Source of the DNA: CAUZFZ01 sp963579025
GTDB lineage: Bacteria > Planctomycetota > Planctomycetia > Planctomycetales > Planctomycetaceae
Assembly (NCBI GenBank): GCA_963579025.1
Contig: CAUZFZ010000008.1
Span: 62,001 to 126,000 of the forward strand
Reading direction: 5' to 3'
DNA: 64,000 nt
Shown here: positions 41,379 through 50,283 of the stretch, one piece after another
How positions within the stretch are numbered: the first letter of the stretch is position 1
Layout: each line of letters begins with the position of its first letter
Made by a program: the position numbers and the translations under genes
Notes under the pieces: model-generated
Database searches by the model: none
The model's input: the letters and a program-made list of their open reading frames with translations, nothing else
Told to the model about the DNA's origin: nothing

Positions 41379-42181
41379 AGCAAATGGCCGATACGCTGAG
41401 AAAACAAGTTCTGATGACCGTGATGACTTATCCGCATCCTTCAGGCGGATATCAGGAGCTCGTTTGCACAGCCGGTATCACTGAAGACCTCGAATGGGTT
41501 CGCCTCTACCCTGTCGACTACCGCTATCGGCCCAGGTCTCAACAGTTTCGTAAGTACCAGTGGATTGACGTTGAGCTGGAGCGTCCCGAACCCGGAAAAG
41601 ACAACCGGAAGGAAAGTTACCGGCCCAATCTCGACTCGATCCAACTGCGAGGTGAACCACTTTCGCCAGCAAAACAATGGCGAGACCGACGAGAAATCAT
41701 CGACCAGTTGCCGCATCACACGGTCAACGAGCTCAAGGCTCAGTTTGACATTGATAAGACCTCGCTCGGAATCGTGCGGCCGACACAAGTCATCGATATG
41801 GAAATCAGGGCGGTGGAAGACCCCAAGTGGAAACCCGCCTGGCAGAAACTCTTTCAGCAGATGACGATGTTCGGCCCACAACAGAAACCGCTCCGCAAGA
41901 TTCCTTACACGTTCCACTATCACTTCGAATGCGAAGATTCCGAAAAACCGAGTGTCGCCATGTGCGAAGACTGGGAACTTGGCACGCTATTTCTGCGAGA
42001 AGCAGAACGATTGGGCTCTGACGAAGCCGCAGCAGAGAGCGTGAAGAATAAGTTTCTCGGAGAACTGTGCCGCAGCGACAAGGACACACGCTTCTTCATG
42101 GGAACTCGCTTCCCCTACAACGTCTGGCTTGTGCTCGGCGTTTTCTGGCCACCAAAAGTTGAACAGCAAAGTCTGTTCTAA
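41375..42181 (+). CDS. uncharacterised partner of the DUF488 protein
   Basis: A 268-residue soluble protein with no signal peptide or membrane helix. Distinct stretches are VMTYPHPSGGYQELVCTAGI, EWVRLYPVDYRYRP, QWIDVELERPEPGKD, IRAVEDPKWKPAWQKLFQQM and PYTFHYHFECEDSEKPSVAM; it ends FPYNVWLVLGVFWPPKVEQQ. No named family was recognised. The start is a GTG at 41375 overlapping the DUF488 stop by 4 nt; an ATG at 41384 is an alternative. Tight coupling implies that the two products work together, possibly as a defence, stress or toxin-antitoxin unit, which is inference. The gene is intact, unlike its surroundings. Confidence 0.8.
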   Translation: MKQMADTLRKQVLMTVMTYPHPSGGYQELVCTAGITEDLEWVRLYPVDYRYRPRSQQFRKYQWIDVELERPEPGKDNRKESYRPNLDSIQLRGEPLSPAKQWRDRREIIDQLPHHTVNELKAQFDIDKTSLGIVRPTQVIDMEIRAVEDPKWKPAWQKLFQQMTMFGPQQKPLRKIPYTFHYHFECEDSEKPSVAMCEDWELGTLFLREAERLGSDEAAAESVKNKFLGELCRSDKDTRFFMGTRFPYNVWLVLGVFWPPKVEQQSLF

Positions 42182-42201
42182 TCCGGACTTGAAACGGCCT
42201 T

Positions 42202-42762
42202 TTGAAAAGAAAAGGCGACGCGACTCATTGTTTAGCTGCTTTCACCGAGTGCAGTTCGGTCTGGCACGTGGGAGGGGACAACGTCGCGGTGTCTGTTGGC
42301 CCAGGACGTGATTTCGGATCTGGAGGGGCACAAAGTCACGGTCACGGTGACCCGATCGAAAACGTCGACTGGAAATGCCTTCTCGATGTCGGATTCACGG
42401 GATTCGATTCCTTCAGCTACACGGTCACGAATGGCAATCGAACAAACAGCGGAGTCGCGAATTTCCGTGTGGGCGACTCGACGCCGTGGGGAGTTGTCGA
42501 AGCGGTCGATGATCAGTTCCTGTGGACGGGTGGAACTCTGACGGGTGACGTGCTCATCAACGACTGGAGTCGTGACAACTTCGACATCGTGCTGGCGACT
42601 GCCGACAGCGTTCCTGGGCTGACGCTCCACGCCGACGGGACATTCGACGTTGCTCCGACGGACGATTGCGCCTTCCTGGCTTCCAGTGGCACATCCTTCT
42701 CGTATACCGCAACCGACAGTGAGGGATACATGAACCAACGCACGGCACGTGGCGGAATGTGA
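42202..42762 (+). pseudogene. fragment of Ig/cadherin-like repeat surface protein
   Basis: An open frame of 186 codons. From about residue 50 it reads like two tandem bacterial Ig/cadherin-like repeats (LLDVGFTGFDSFSYTVTNGN, VVEAVDDQFLWTGGTLTGDV, GLTLHADGTFDVAPTDDC, SFSYTATDSEG). The first 45 residues are out of character and there is no signal peptide. Such repeats belong to very large secreted adhesins, so this is most likely a leftover piece. Both ends are abrupt. Confidence 0.65.
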
Positions 42763-42776
42763 TTGAGCGAAATGCT

Positions 42777-43565
42777 CTATTTTCTGCGTTGCTCAAACAT
42801 CCACGGGACCACGCCGTCTTTGTCTGCATAGAACGGGGTCCATGAGTTGTGTCCGACGCCGGGGTACTCCGTGTACTTGATCTTGCCGCCGGCTTTGCGG
42901 ATCGCCTCGACCATCCGCTGTGAACGAATTGGCCAAACGACCCGGTCCGCGTCTCCGTGACCCGTCCAGATGGGAATGTCCTTCAAGCGAGCTGCCTTTG
43001 ATTCGTCACCTCCACCGCAGACAGGGGCGAGGGCCGCGAACAGTTCCGGTCGTCTCATCGCCAGTTCCCACGAACCGAATCCGCCCATTGACAACCCGGT
43101 CAGATAAACGCGACTGCGATCCACATGTGGGTTCTTGAGCGATGTTTCCAGAATCGCCATCGCCATCGCCATTTGAGCGTTCGGTTCCTTGTCGAGTGGT
43201 TTGAACTCCTTTTCGCCCCACGGCTGATTCATCCACAGTTTGCCGTCGCGACACTGCGGCATGACCAGGAAGCACGGATACTTCGCACGCCATTCGGGTT
43301 TGGTCATCTGGACGGGAAAGTGTCGCAGCAGTTTCTTTGGATCGCTGCCGCGTTCGCCGGCACCATGCATGAAGTAAACCAGCGGGTATTTCTTCCCCGG
43401 CTCGATTTCCGGGGGATTCAGGACCATGTACCGAAACTCTTCGTTCTTGTACTCACCACCCGTGAAGACGTGAACCCGCTCTTCAAACGTGCCGGCATCA
43501 TCGGCCACGGCCGTGAAAGAGAGAGCAGCCAGCAGAGCGACGGAGGCCGGAAGCGAACGGCACAT
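42777..43565 (-). CDS. secreted alpha/beta hydrolase (carboxylesterase / PHB-depolymerase-like)
   Basis: A 262-residue exported esterase. The signal peptide is MCRSLPASVALLAALSFTAV, with cleavage near ADD; the start is the ATG at 43565, with AAGGACC upstream. The oxyanion region is YPLVYFMHGAGERGSD, the nucleophile elbow is LTGLSMGGFGSW (Ser near 160), the acid is probably Asp in WTGHGDADRVVWP, and His is in YPGVGHNSW. Such esterases in planctomycetes often act on plant or algal polymer esters; the substrate is not determined. It is followed after a short gap on the same strand by the serine-hydrolase gene order reversed (43620-44744 lies upstream). Confidence 0.92.
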   Translation of the reverse strand: MCRSLPASVALLAALSFTAVADDAGTFEERVHVFTGGEYKNEEFRYMVLNPPEIEPGKKYPLVYFMHGAGERGSDPKKLLRHFPVQMTKPEWRAKYPCFLVMPQCRDGKLWMNQPWGEKEFKPLDKEPNAQMAMAMAILETSLKNPHVDRSRVYLTGLSMGGFGSWELAMRRPELFAALAPVCGGGDESKAARLKDIPIWTGHGDADRVVWPIRSQRMVEAIRKAGGKIKYTEYPGVGHNSWTPFYADKDGVVPWMFEQRRK

Positions 43566-43619
43566 ATGTTGTGGTCCTTGTGTGTTGATCATTGAACGCG
43601 AATTGTCTCGCGGTAAGTC

Positions 43620-44744
43620 CTACTGAAATGCTGATGCCACGATGTTCGACAGATGCACCAGACGCCAGGGCGCTCGCGACCGGATCGCGGACGTAAACAG
43701 CAGGCAGAAGCCGTCGCGTTCCGGATCCATCCAGCACATTGTGCCCGTCGCTCCGGTGTGGCCAAACGTGCGGCGACCGAGCAGATCGCCCCAGCTGCCC
43801 TTCGTTCCCGGCTGATTCAATCGCCAGCCCAGGCCCCATGGCTTTGAGCGGCGGTCGCCTTCCGGCACGTCAGGCAGATCGGCCAGTCGATTTGTCGTCA
43901 TCGCTTCGATGGAAGCGGGTGAGAGCAGTTGCCCATTCTCGGCGGTCCCGCCGTTCAGCATCATCTGGCACAAGATCGCGAAATCTTCCGGTGCACTGAA
44001 CATGCCGCCCCAGGGAACTCCAAGCTGCTGCCAGTACGGGCTGTTCCAGCCGAAGTCGCTGCCGATTTGGTAATCGGGAATCTCGACACGAACGAGCCGT
44101 CGACGGTCGAAGCCCTTCGAGCCAAGACCGGTCGAGTCCATTCCCAGTGGCTTCAGAACCTCGTCGCGGACGAATTCATGAATCGTCTGACCGGAGATCC
44201 GCTGCACGATCTCGGCGACAGTCAGCGTACCCATGCTCTGGTAGCTCAGACCCGTGCCGGCCGGAAACAGCGGCATGGCATTGATCGCCCCTTCGATGAA
44301 TCGAGACAACGGTGCCTTCTGCTTCCGAAGTTCTGCATTGTCCGGCAACATGTCGGGCATGCCGGATGCGTGTGTGAAAAGGTGGATAACAAGCGTGTCT
44401 TCTTTGTGATTGGCGGCGAAGTCGGGGATGTATCGCATGACCGGATCGGACAGGTTCAGCAACCCACGTTCGACCAGCTTCATGGCTGCCAGATACACGA
44501 CCGGCTTCGTAATGGATGCCAGCAGAAACATGCCATCACGGCGAATCGGCTCAGCTCCGGCTTCGGGTCCTTGACGTCCAAAGAACTGCGGCTCGACCAT
44601 CTTGCCGTGTCGGCTCACAACGATCGACGCGCCGGGTATGGACCGTTCGTCATCGGTCCACTTTCGCATCAGTGCGCTGGCATCTTCGAGGCGTGCAGCG
44701 TCGAGTCCAATCTCGGACGGTTTCGCATAGGGCAGTCGGGCCAT
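43620..44744 (-). CDS. serine hydrolase, beta-lactamase class C / esterase family
   Basis: A 374-residue protein of the AmpC/EstB fold. The nucleophile is Ser-x-x-Lys in LLASITKPVVYLAAM (about residue 75). The Tyr is in the GTGLSYQSMGTLTVA region, and the third motif near the C-terminus is FGHTGATGTM (His-x-Gly type). There is no signal peptide, so a cytoplasmic esterase or peptidase is more likely than a resistance beta-lactamase. The start is the ATG at 44744, with AGGAG upstream. The secreted esterase follows on the same strand, 54 nt downstream, so the two may be co-transcribed. The substrate is unknown. Confidence 0.92.
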   Translation of the reverse strand: MARLPYAKPSEIGLDAARLEDASALMRKWTDDERSIPGASIVVSRHGKMVEPQFFGRQGPEAGAEPIRRDGMFLLASITKPVVYLAAMKLVERGLLNLSDPVMRYIPDFAANHKEDTLVIHLFTHASGMPDMLPDNAELRKQKAPLSRFIEGAINAMPLFPAGTGLSYQSMGTLTVAEIVQRISGQTIHEFVRDEVLKPLGMDSTGLGSKGFDRRRLVRVEIPDYQIGSDFGWNSPYWQQLGVPWGGMFSAPEDFAILCQMMLNGGTAENGQLLSPASIEAMTTNRLADLPDVPEGDRRSKPWGLGWRLNQPGTKGSWGDLLGRRTFGHTGATGTMCWMDPERDGFCLLFTSAIRSRAPWRLVHLSNIVASAFQ

Positions 44745-44855
44745 CGTGTTGTCTCCTGGATGCTCATCACAGGTCAGGTCAACAGGTGGCCGTCATCTTA
44801 CTGACGTCAACGCGGTTCGTCGTGAGTCCACGGTTGTCGCGGAGTTACTCGGTTC

Positions 44856-44987
44856 GGCGGCGGTCTCCCGACCCCGCCGGAAACCTGACCGCAGGTCTCC
44901 CCGATTGGCCAGACGATTTACGATGCGCCCAGTGGCGCCGGGGAGACCTGCGGTCAATCCGGCGGCGGGGTCAGGAGACCCGCGCCG
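44856..44987. repeat. GGTCTCC-type inverted repeat, copy 3
   Basis: GGCGGCGGTCTCCCGACC on the left and GGCGGGGTCAGGAGACC on the right enclose an inner pair GACCGCAGGTCTCCCC / GGGGAGACCTGCGGTC. The stems resemble those at 5771-5905 and 29149-29273, with different loops. It lies in the divergent gap before the serine hydrolase. Confidence 0.78.
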
Positions 44988-45011
44988 ATCGCGCGTGGTC
45001 CCGGCGATATT

Positions 45012-48000
45012 TCAGCGCGGGGTCACTCGGGCGAGACCGGCTGCCGTGGTAATGAACAGGTCGTTGCCGATCGCTACGCCGGAAAACGTTGCATAGGTCG
45101 TGCTCATTCTGAAGCCGTCACGCAAATTGTACATGCGGTATTCGCCGGTCTCGGGATCGACGCGGTAAACCCCGGTACTCCGGAATCTTGCCCATGGGTA
45201 TCCACCGAACCAGACCTGGCCTTTGTGTTCGGTAACCCAGTTGACTTTGTAGCCGGAAGGCCCCTTCTCGTTGAACCAGGCCGATTTGAAGGGTTCCGCG
45301 GCCTTGTCGTCGGCCCCGTAGGGAGCGATCTCCCGTCCGTATTTGGAAATCCAGGCATGTGACTCGCCCGCGAAGACGCGGCTGCCGTAGTTGTTCCGCA
45401 CTCGAGTCCAGGTCTTCTCGGCCAGGTCGAATTCATAAACTGACGATCGCGTTCCGACCAGCAGTTGCTCACCCTGCACGACCAGGTGTTCTGGTCCCGC
45501 CTGCGGCGCGTCCTTGCCGTCCAGCACGGAAACCTGACCGTCGGCGTCAATGAATGCGACTCCGCCCGCGGCGGCCGTACCCAGACCGACGAACACGCCG
45601 GATTCGTGTGTTGCCAATGACATGACACGATCGTCGGGCAGGCCCTGCTCGGTGGTCCATTGCTGCCAGTCGTTGCTCGCCAGTGAGCAACGCCAGACGC
45701 CGCTTTTTGCCGTGCCGGCCCACAGGGTGCCTTGAGAGACCGCAAGGCTGGTGACTCCGGAGAACTCCTCCGTAAGAGTCTCCCAGGTGTTTCGCCTGGG
45801 GTCGAATGCCGCCACTCCGTGCCTCGCACGGTCTCGATAGGCACCGAGGCAATACAACCGGGAACCATCCGTTGCCAGCATTCCGCCGCCTTCGCCGTTT
45901 GGTCCCTTGATATAGGTGACGTCCACATCGCGGTCTTCGCGCAGCGGAACGCCGCCGAGTTCCGTGATGTACTGCTTGATTCGACTGTTGTCGTTCAAGC
46001 TCCGCACGCGTTCTCCAGCAGAGACGAACAACTCCAACGCCTTGTCGTTCAGCTTTTCGTCCATGTAGCACAGACCGAGTTCAACGGCGTAGCGTCCGTC
46101 GGTCAGTGAATTCGGCTGGCTTGGCTTGAACGACTCCAGCAGCTCCAGAGCATCCCGGGACTTGCCACCCTGTCGCAAATACCGAGCCGCGTTGACGCGC
46201 AGGTTGTCGCGAGCGTATCGGTCAGTTGCTGACTCGCTGTCGGCCAGACCGTCAGCTCCGACCAGATACCATTTTGCGGCGCCCACGTAGTCCCGAGTCT
46301 GCATCGAGATTCCGGCCAAAGAACGTGAGGCGACCTGCCGCAACATTCGGTCGTCTCCATCGACCCAGCGTTGCAGCAGAGGGATCGCCGAGAGTCCTTG
46401 TGCCGCATCCTGAGAGGAGCCAAATCCCGAAGCCAGGGCACTGACTCCCATAGCCAGTTCGTACCGATACTTCGCATCCGCGCGCTCCGCTTCCTGAGAA
46501 GTTGCTTCAATCACCTGCATGAGCATTGCCGGGTTCCGCAGCCGCGGCAGGTTTCGCGCTATGTGCGACGGTAACCGTGCCCACACGACGTCGCGGTGCT
46601 CTTTCGGGATGTTGAGGAACGCATGGAATTCCTGTTCGACTGCCCGCTTCCGCTCACTGTCTGGAACTCGTCCCTTCTGATTATGGAAGCTGACTTCAGC
46701 CAGCAGACGCAGTGCGGCGGCGCCGAGCTTTCCATCAGGATCGGACGCGGCGGCTCGACGGAGCAGCTCGTCGGCGCGGTCTGGATTCCAGATGCCCTCG
46801 TAGTGGAACGAGTAACAGAACCCGAGTGCATACGCGGCGTCGCCTCGGTCCGGTCGAATGAACAACGTGGACTCCAGCCGATCGATCGACTTCTTCAACA
46901 ACGCCAGGCCGATTGGTGTATCGGCTCGCACAATCAGTGGCCCGGACGCGCGAATGCGGCCCGGCAATTCGAAACGTCGGTAACTGAAGTCGACCGGGCG
47001 GATGCGCTGGAAGCGTTTCAGGTCAGAGGCGACGCGACCAAATAGCGAATCGACTTCGTTCAGTTCCCTCAGCGGGCCAGGAGTCTCGCTGACCTCATCC
47101 GTCGAGCTGACCAGGCGGCCGGCGAACAGGTCGACCTGGTGAGCCAGCTGGACCTCCAACTTGTCGGGCGTCGCTTCGAATTCGAAATCTCGCACGGCTT
47201 TGTTAGATGCGGCATGCACAAGTTCTGCGGAAACGACGATGCGGAAGACGCCGCCGTCGTTACGTTCATCAATCTCGCCGCGGACGAGGAATGCGGCTGC
47301 TCGGTTCGGGAGTGTTTCGGGCAAACGGCTCGCATCGGCCAGGCCGGACTGGATCAGATCCAGTTCGCTCAGCAGTTCCTGCATGCTGGACCGTTGCAGT
47401 ACCTGGAATCCGCGAGCTGCATCTTTGTTGTCGGCGTCCTTTGCTGCTTCGCTAGCGATGGTGTCGCTCCAGCGGCGCAGTCGCGTGGCAAACATGTCGC
47501 GCAGGCCCAGTTCCAGCGGCCTCAGTCGATCGAATCGGCCTTTGCTCTCGAACGGGGCCACGGCCACAGTGATCGGCGGCTTCTCGGGCGCGGCTTCGAC
47601 GATCGCTAGGTAGCGAGCGATCTGAACTGCGGCTTCGTCCAGACGCGATTCCTCGATCGGCGCGACAGAGACGCCCCGGACGATGCCCGTTAACGACTCG
47701 ACGATCCGAATCAGTACGCGTAGCGACTCGTCGTCTTTTTCGGGCTTCTGCAGTTCCAGGGAGAGGATCAGGTCTGCCGACGCGATCTTGCCCAATCGCA
47801 GCTTTGCGGCGGAATTGCGACTGAGGTCTTTGGTCAGAGCCAGTTCGTGCAGGGCGAGGTCAATCTGCCGACGCTCCACAACCGAGAGCCCGTCCTGCGA
47901 CGAGACCTCGAGTTCGAGTAGTGTGAGCAGCGCACCGGCGAGGTCGCTTTCCGGCTTTCCGGCCCCGGCATAGACGGCGGCAGTCAGGGCGACTGTTGTG

Positions 48001-48086
48001 TCTTTGCCGTTTTCTTCCTGGGCGTGTGCCCGCGGCAGACACAGAATTGTTGCCAGCAACGTGATAGTGGTGATTCGTCTGAACAC
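45012..48086 (-). CDS. large secreted CsgG-like / TPR / beta-propeller protein
   Basis: A 1024-residue protein. The start is a GTG at 48086, preceded by GGAG 7 nt upstream; the frame continues upstream only through a repeat element. The signal peptide is MFRRITTITLLATILCLPRA, cut near HAQ. Residues about 25-160 and 165-320 resemble two CsgG/FlgO-type domains (LSVVERRQIDLALHELALTK, AVAPFESKGRFDRLRPLELG). About 330-700 is a TPR-like helical array (LGFCYSFHYEGIWNPDRADE, ARDNLRVNAARYLRQGGKSR). About 720-1015 is a beta-propeller like those of two-component sensors (GVFVGLGTAAAGGVAFIDAD). Gene order suggests that it works with the CsgG-family protein encoded just upstream. The exact role, perhaps an envelope sensor or assembly factor, is unknown. 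Confidence 0.85.
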   Translation of the reverse strand: MFRRITTITLLATILCLPRAHAQEENGKDTTVALTAAVYAGAGKPESDLAGALLTLLELEVSSQDGLSVVERRQIDLALHELALTKDLSRNSAAKLRLGKIASADLILSLELQKPEKDDESLRVLIRIVESLTGIVRGVSVAPIEESRLDEAAVQIARYLAIVEAAPEKPPITVAVAPFESKGRFDRLRPLELGLRDMFATRLRRWSDTIASEAAKDADNKDAARGFQVLQRSSMQELLSELDLIQSGLADASRLPETLPNRAAAFLVRGEIDERNDGGVFRIVVSAELVHAASNKAVRDFEFEATPDKLEVQLAHQVDLFAGRLVSSTDEVSETPGPLRELNEVDSLFGRVASDLKRFQRIRPVDFSYRRFELPGRIRASGPLIVRADTPIGLALLKKSIDRLESTLFIRPDRGDAAYALGFCYSFHYEGIWNPDRADELLRRAAASDPDGKLGAAALRLLAEVSFHNQKGRVPDSERKRAVEQEFHAFLNIPKEHRDVVWARLPSHIARNLPRLRNPAMLMQVIEATSQEAERADAKYRYELAMGVSALASGFGSSQDAAQGLSAIPLLQRWVDGDDRMLRQVASRSLAGISMQTRDYVGAAKWYLVGADGLADSESATDRYARDNLRVNAARYLRQGGKSRDALELLESFKPSQPNSLTDGRYAVELGLCYMDEKLNDKALELFVSAGERVRSLNDNSRIKQYITELGGVPLREDRDVDVTYIKGPNGEGGGMLATDGSRLYCLGAYRDRARHGVAAFDPRRNTWETLTEEFSGVTSLAVSQGTLWAGTAKSGVWRCSLASNDWQQWTTEQGLPDDRVMSLATHESGVFVGLGTAAAGGVAFIDADGQVSVLDGKDAPQAGPEHLVVQGEQLLVGTRSSVYEFDLAEKTWTRVRNNYGSRVFAGESHAWISKYGREIAPYGADDKAAEPFKSAWFNEKGPSGYKVNWVTEHKGQVWFGGYPWARFRSTGVYRVDPETGEYRMYNLRDGFRMSTTYATFSGVAIGNDLFITTAAGLARVTPR

Positions 48087-48104
48087 GGCAAGACTCCGAA
48101 TTGA

Positions 48105-48213
48105 ACAAAACCTTGAAGCTGTAGGCGGATTTCTCCGAAATCCGCACCCGGCAGGTCCCGATTTCGGAGAAATCGGGCTACGGCTCAAGCACCGCCTGCT
48201 TCACGGTTTTATT
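48105..48213. repeat. BIME-like paired hairpin, GTAG feet, swapped order of 1096-1255
   Basis: GTAG plus hairpin GCGGATTTC / GAAATCCGC is at 48121-48145, then hairpin CCCGATTTC / GAAATCGGG with CTAC ends at 48181. The outer ends are ACAAAACCTTGAAG and CTTCACGGTTTT. The internal hairpins are in the opposite order to the copy at 1096-1255. It separates the CsgG gene from the large downstream gene. Confidence 0.8.
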
Positions 48214-48258
48214 TCTGGAGGACACGTACTAAGTGCTTTCGCGGCTGACCTGTCCCGG

Positions 48259-49239
48259 TTACTTCTTCTTCTTGACGATCTTCGGGAGCAATCGGCCGGC
48301 GATGGTTGCCGCTGCTTCCTGGAGGGCCGTTTTTCCGGCGATCTGCTCGGCCAGGTCCACGGCCACCGAAACCTGACGATCGACCGCCAGCACTTTGCCG
48401 GTCGCTCGGTCCAAGGCCTTCACTTCAAGCCGGGCCTTCACGGAAATCAAATTGCCGTGCCGCGAGGCAAACTGGCTGAAGCCTTCACCGATCAGCAGCA
48501 CGTCGGCCGCATTGCGGTTGCCTTCTTTGCGGTCGATCACTTCAAAGCCCAGCTCTGTGCAGATCAGGGCCAGCTCGGTCTGGGCGGCCGGGTCGATTGT
48601 GGTCTGGCCAACATGTCGCTCGGGAATGTCGATCCACACGGTCGGCCGGTCGCCTTTGCCCAGGTCTTCGGCAATGGCACCGACGCGGTCTTCATGCGTC
48701 ACTGGCTCTGCCACCAGCTTCTTCGCCTGTTCGGAAATCGTGGTGGCCACGTCCTCGGCGAGCGATTCCACCAGGCCGTCGAGGTCATCGTCGACTTTAC
48801 CTTTGGCGGATGCACCCAGCACGCGACTGGTTTCTGTGCCAATGATCTTCGCGACCAGGTACAGCTTGTCACCGACAACCAGCACCGATCCGGTCACAAT
48901 GATCTTCGCTCCGGTCAGATAACCAACCTGAGTTGCCTGGGCCGGATTCACCAGCCCGGACAGGTTCAATTCTTGCTCATCAAACAGCTTCTTGATGTCT
49001 TCTCGCTCGACGAGATAGATGTCTGGATTCACGACGAGCTGAGCGAACAGCAGATCGGTAACCTGGCCACCCAGCTCGGCGGTATCCCGTCCACGTTCCT
49101 GGAACGGGAGGATCGCGACCGGATACACGGCGCGTTCGTCGTCGTCCTTTTTCTTGCCCTGAGCCGGCAGGACAGAGCCAGTCAGCAGGACAATCGCCAG
49201 AGCGGCACACACACAGCGACAACGATTCAACGGGGTCAT
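48259..49239 (-). CDS. CsgG-family outer-membrane-type assembly protein
   Basis: A 326-residue exported protein. The signal peptide is RCVCAALAIVLLTGSVLPAQ (about residues 7-26). The CsgG domain covers about 40-170 (PVAILPFQERGRDTAELGGQ, LVVNPDIYLVEREDIKKLFD, YLTGAKIIVTGSVLVVGDKL). A second, similar but diverged domain covers about 190-310 (VWIDIPERHVGQTTIDPAAQ). Curli CsgG forms an outer-membrane secretion pore with a lipidated N-terminus; this protein has no lipobox Cys, so a soluble periplasmic role is more likely. The ATG at 49239 follows AGGAG. The gene starts 3 nt after the stop of the upstream secreted protein, so translation is coupled. Confidence 0.88.
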   Translation of the reverse strand: MTPLNRCRCVCAALAIVLLTGSVLPAQGKKKDDDERAVYPVAILPFQERGRDTAELGGQVTDLLFAQLVVNPDIYLVEREDIKKLFDEQELNLSGLVNPAQATQVGYLTGAKIIVTGSVLVVGDKLYLVAKIIGTETSRVLGASAKGKVDDDLDGLVESLAEDVATTISEQAKKLVAEPVTHEDRVGAIAEDLGKGDRPTVWIDIPERHVGQTTIDPAAQTELALICTELGFEVIDRKEGNRNAADVLLIGEGFSQFASRHGNLISVKARLEVKALDRATGKVLAVDRQVSVAVDLAEQIAGKTALQEAAATIAGRLLPKIVKKKK

Positions 49240-49242
49240 CAG

Positions 49243-50283
49243 TCAGTCTCCTGTTCGGGATTGAGTTTGAGTTGTTGTGTTATCCAGCGACTCCAGCAGC
49301 CGCATCAGCAGGAATCGCGGCGTGGGGCCGTTTTTCCAATGTTCCATCACAGTGAACCCACACATCACCAGCACGCCCTTGCTCTGCGGAAACCGCACTT
49401 CGAGCCAGGGCCATCCACGCGCTTCATCCGTCACTGACAACTCGATGCGACCGCGACGGCTTTCCAGCAGCAGGCCACGCGACGGAACGACATTGTCTGT
49501 TCCCGGCCAGGCCTGAGTATCCAGTCGTTTATCCAGTTCAGTGATGATCTGGTGCCGAGCAAATCGCAAACCGCCAGGGGCCATTCCATCTGCACCCGGC
49601 AGCGGCAGGGCACCATCGGCAGGCGCCAGCAGGACAACTCTTCGACCGCCCGCAGCGGCATTGAGTACGCTGTCCGCGAGACTTCGATTTCGCACCAGAG
49701 ACGCGCCTTCGCCGATGATCAGCACGCCCTGCTGTTTCGGATCGTTCACAGATACCGCGTTTCGAATCGAGCGATAGGGAAGTTCCAGATCGTCAAACTG
49801 ATCTGCCGTATTCCCATTCGGGTCGAACAGTTCGATATCGAGCTGAGTTGCCCATTCCGACTTTCCGGCCAGCGGGTTACGAGGAAACAACCACAGAGTG
49901 CGTTCCAGTGATGCGGCGGCTTCGTTGCTGCCGCGCGGCACGAATTCGGTGGTTACCGTGGTTTTGAAGATGACGCCTTCACGTAGCTCAGGCGGTCGCA
50001 GAGTGAATTCCGCAGTCGAGCTGACACCGCCGGCGCCGGCCCGCTTCACTTCCACTTCGCCTCGGGCCAGTGTTCGCTGATTGGCCGAATGCGACCAATG
50101 GATCGTTCCCTCGGGAGCACGATCAGCAATCACTCGCATACCGATGCGCGTGTCGTCACCGGCAAATGCCGTCGACCAGTTTTCGATGGGTGCGATGTGC
50201 GTCTCCGCGGAGACAGTCGAGTGCTCTGCGGCCAGCAATGCGGCAGCAGTCATTGCAAGTAGTAATGGGATGGGATGATTCAT
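49243..50283 (-). CDS. secreted protein of the sigma-linked operon
   Basis: A 346-residue protein with a signal peptide (LLLAMTAAALLAAEHSTVSA, about residues 7-26). An N-terminal beta-rich region comes first (EGTIHWSHSANQRTLARGEV, REGVIFKTTVTTEFVPRGSN). It is followed from about residue 190 by an alpha/beta domain (GVLIIGEGASLVRNRSLADS, GRRVVLLAPADGALPLPG, GVLVMCGFTVMEHW) that resembles a glutamine-amidotransferase-like or ThuA-like fold without an evident catalytic Cys. No family is assigned. The start overlaps the anti-sigma stop by one base (TGATG), and the CsgG gene follows by 3 nt, placing it firmly in the operon. Confidence 0.8.
   Translation of the reverse strand: MNHPIPLLLAMTAAALLAAEHSTVSAETHIAPIENWSTAFAGDDTRIGMRVIADRAPEGTIHWSHSANQRTLARGEVEVKRAGAGGVSSTAEFTLRPPELREGVIFKTTVTTEFVPRGSNEAAASLERTLWLFPRNPLAGKSEWATQLDIELFDPNGNTADQFDDLELPYRSIRNAVSVNDPKQQGVLIIGEGASLVRNRSLADSVLNAAAGGRRVVLLAPADGALPLPGADGMAPGGLRFARHQIITELDKRLDTQAWPGTDNVVPSRGLLLESRRGRIELSVTDEARGWPWLEVRFPQSKGVLVMCGFTVMEHWKNGPTPRFLLMRLLESLDNTTTQTQSRTGD

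Noticed and set aside
43620..44744. Beta-lactamase resistance gene
   Set aside because: It has the Ser-x-x-Lys fold but no signal peptide and an esterase-like motif set, so antibiotic hydrolysis is not supported.
48087..48188. N-terminal extension of the large CsgG-TPR protein
   Set aside because: The extra 34 codons run through a GTAG hairpin element, while an internal GTG with a good ribosome site gives a proper signal peptide.
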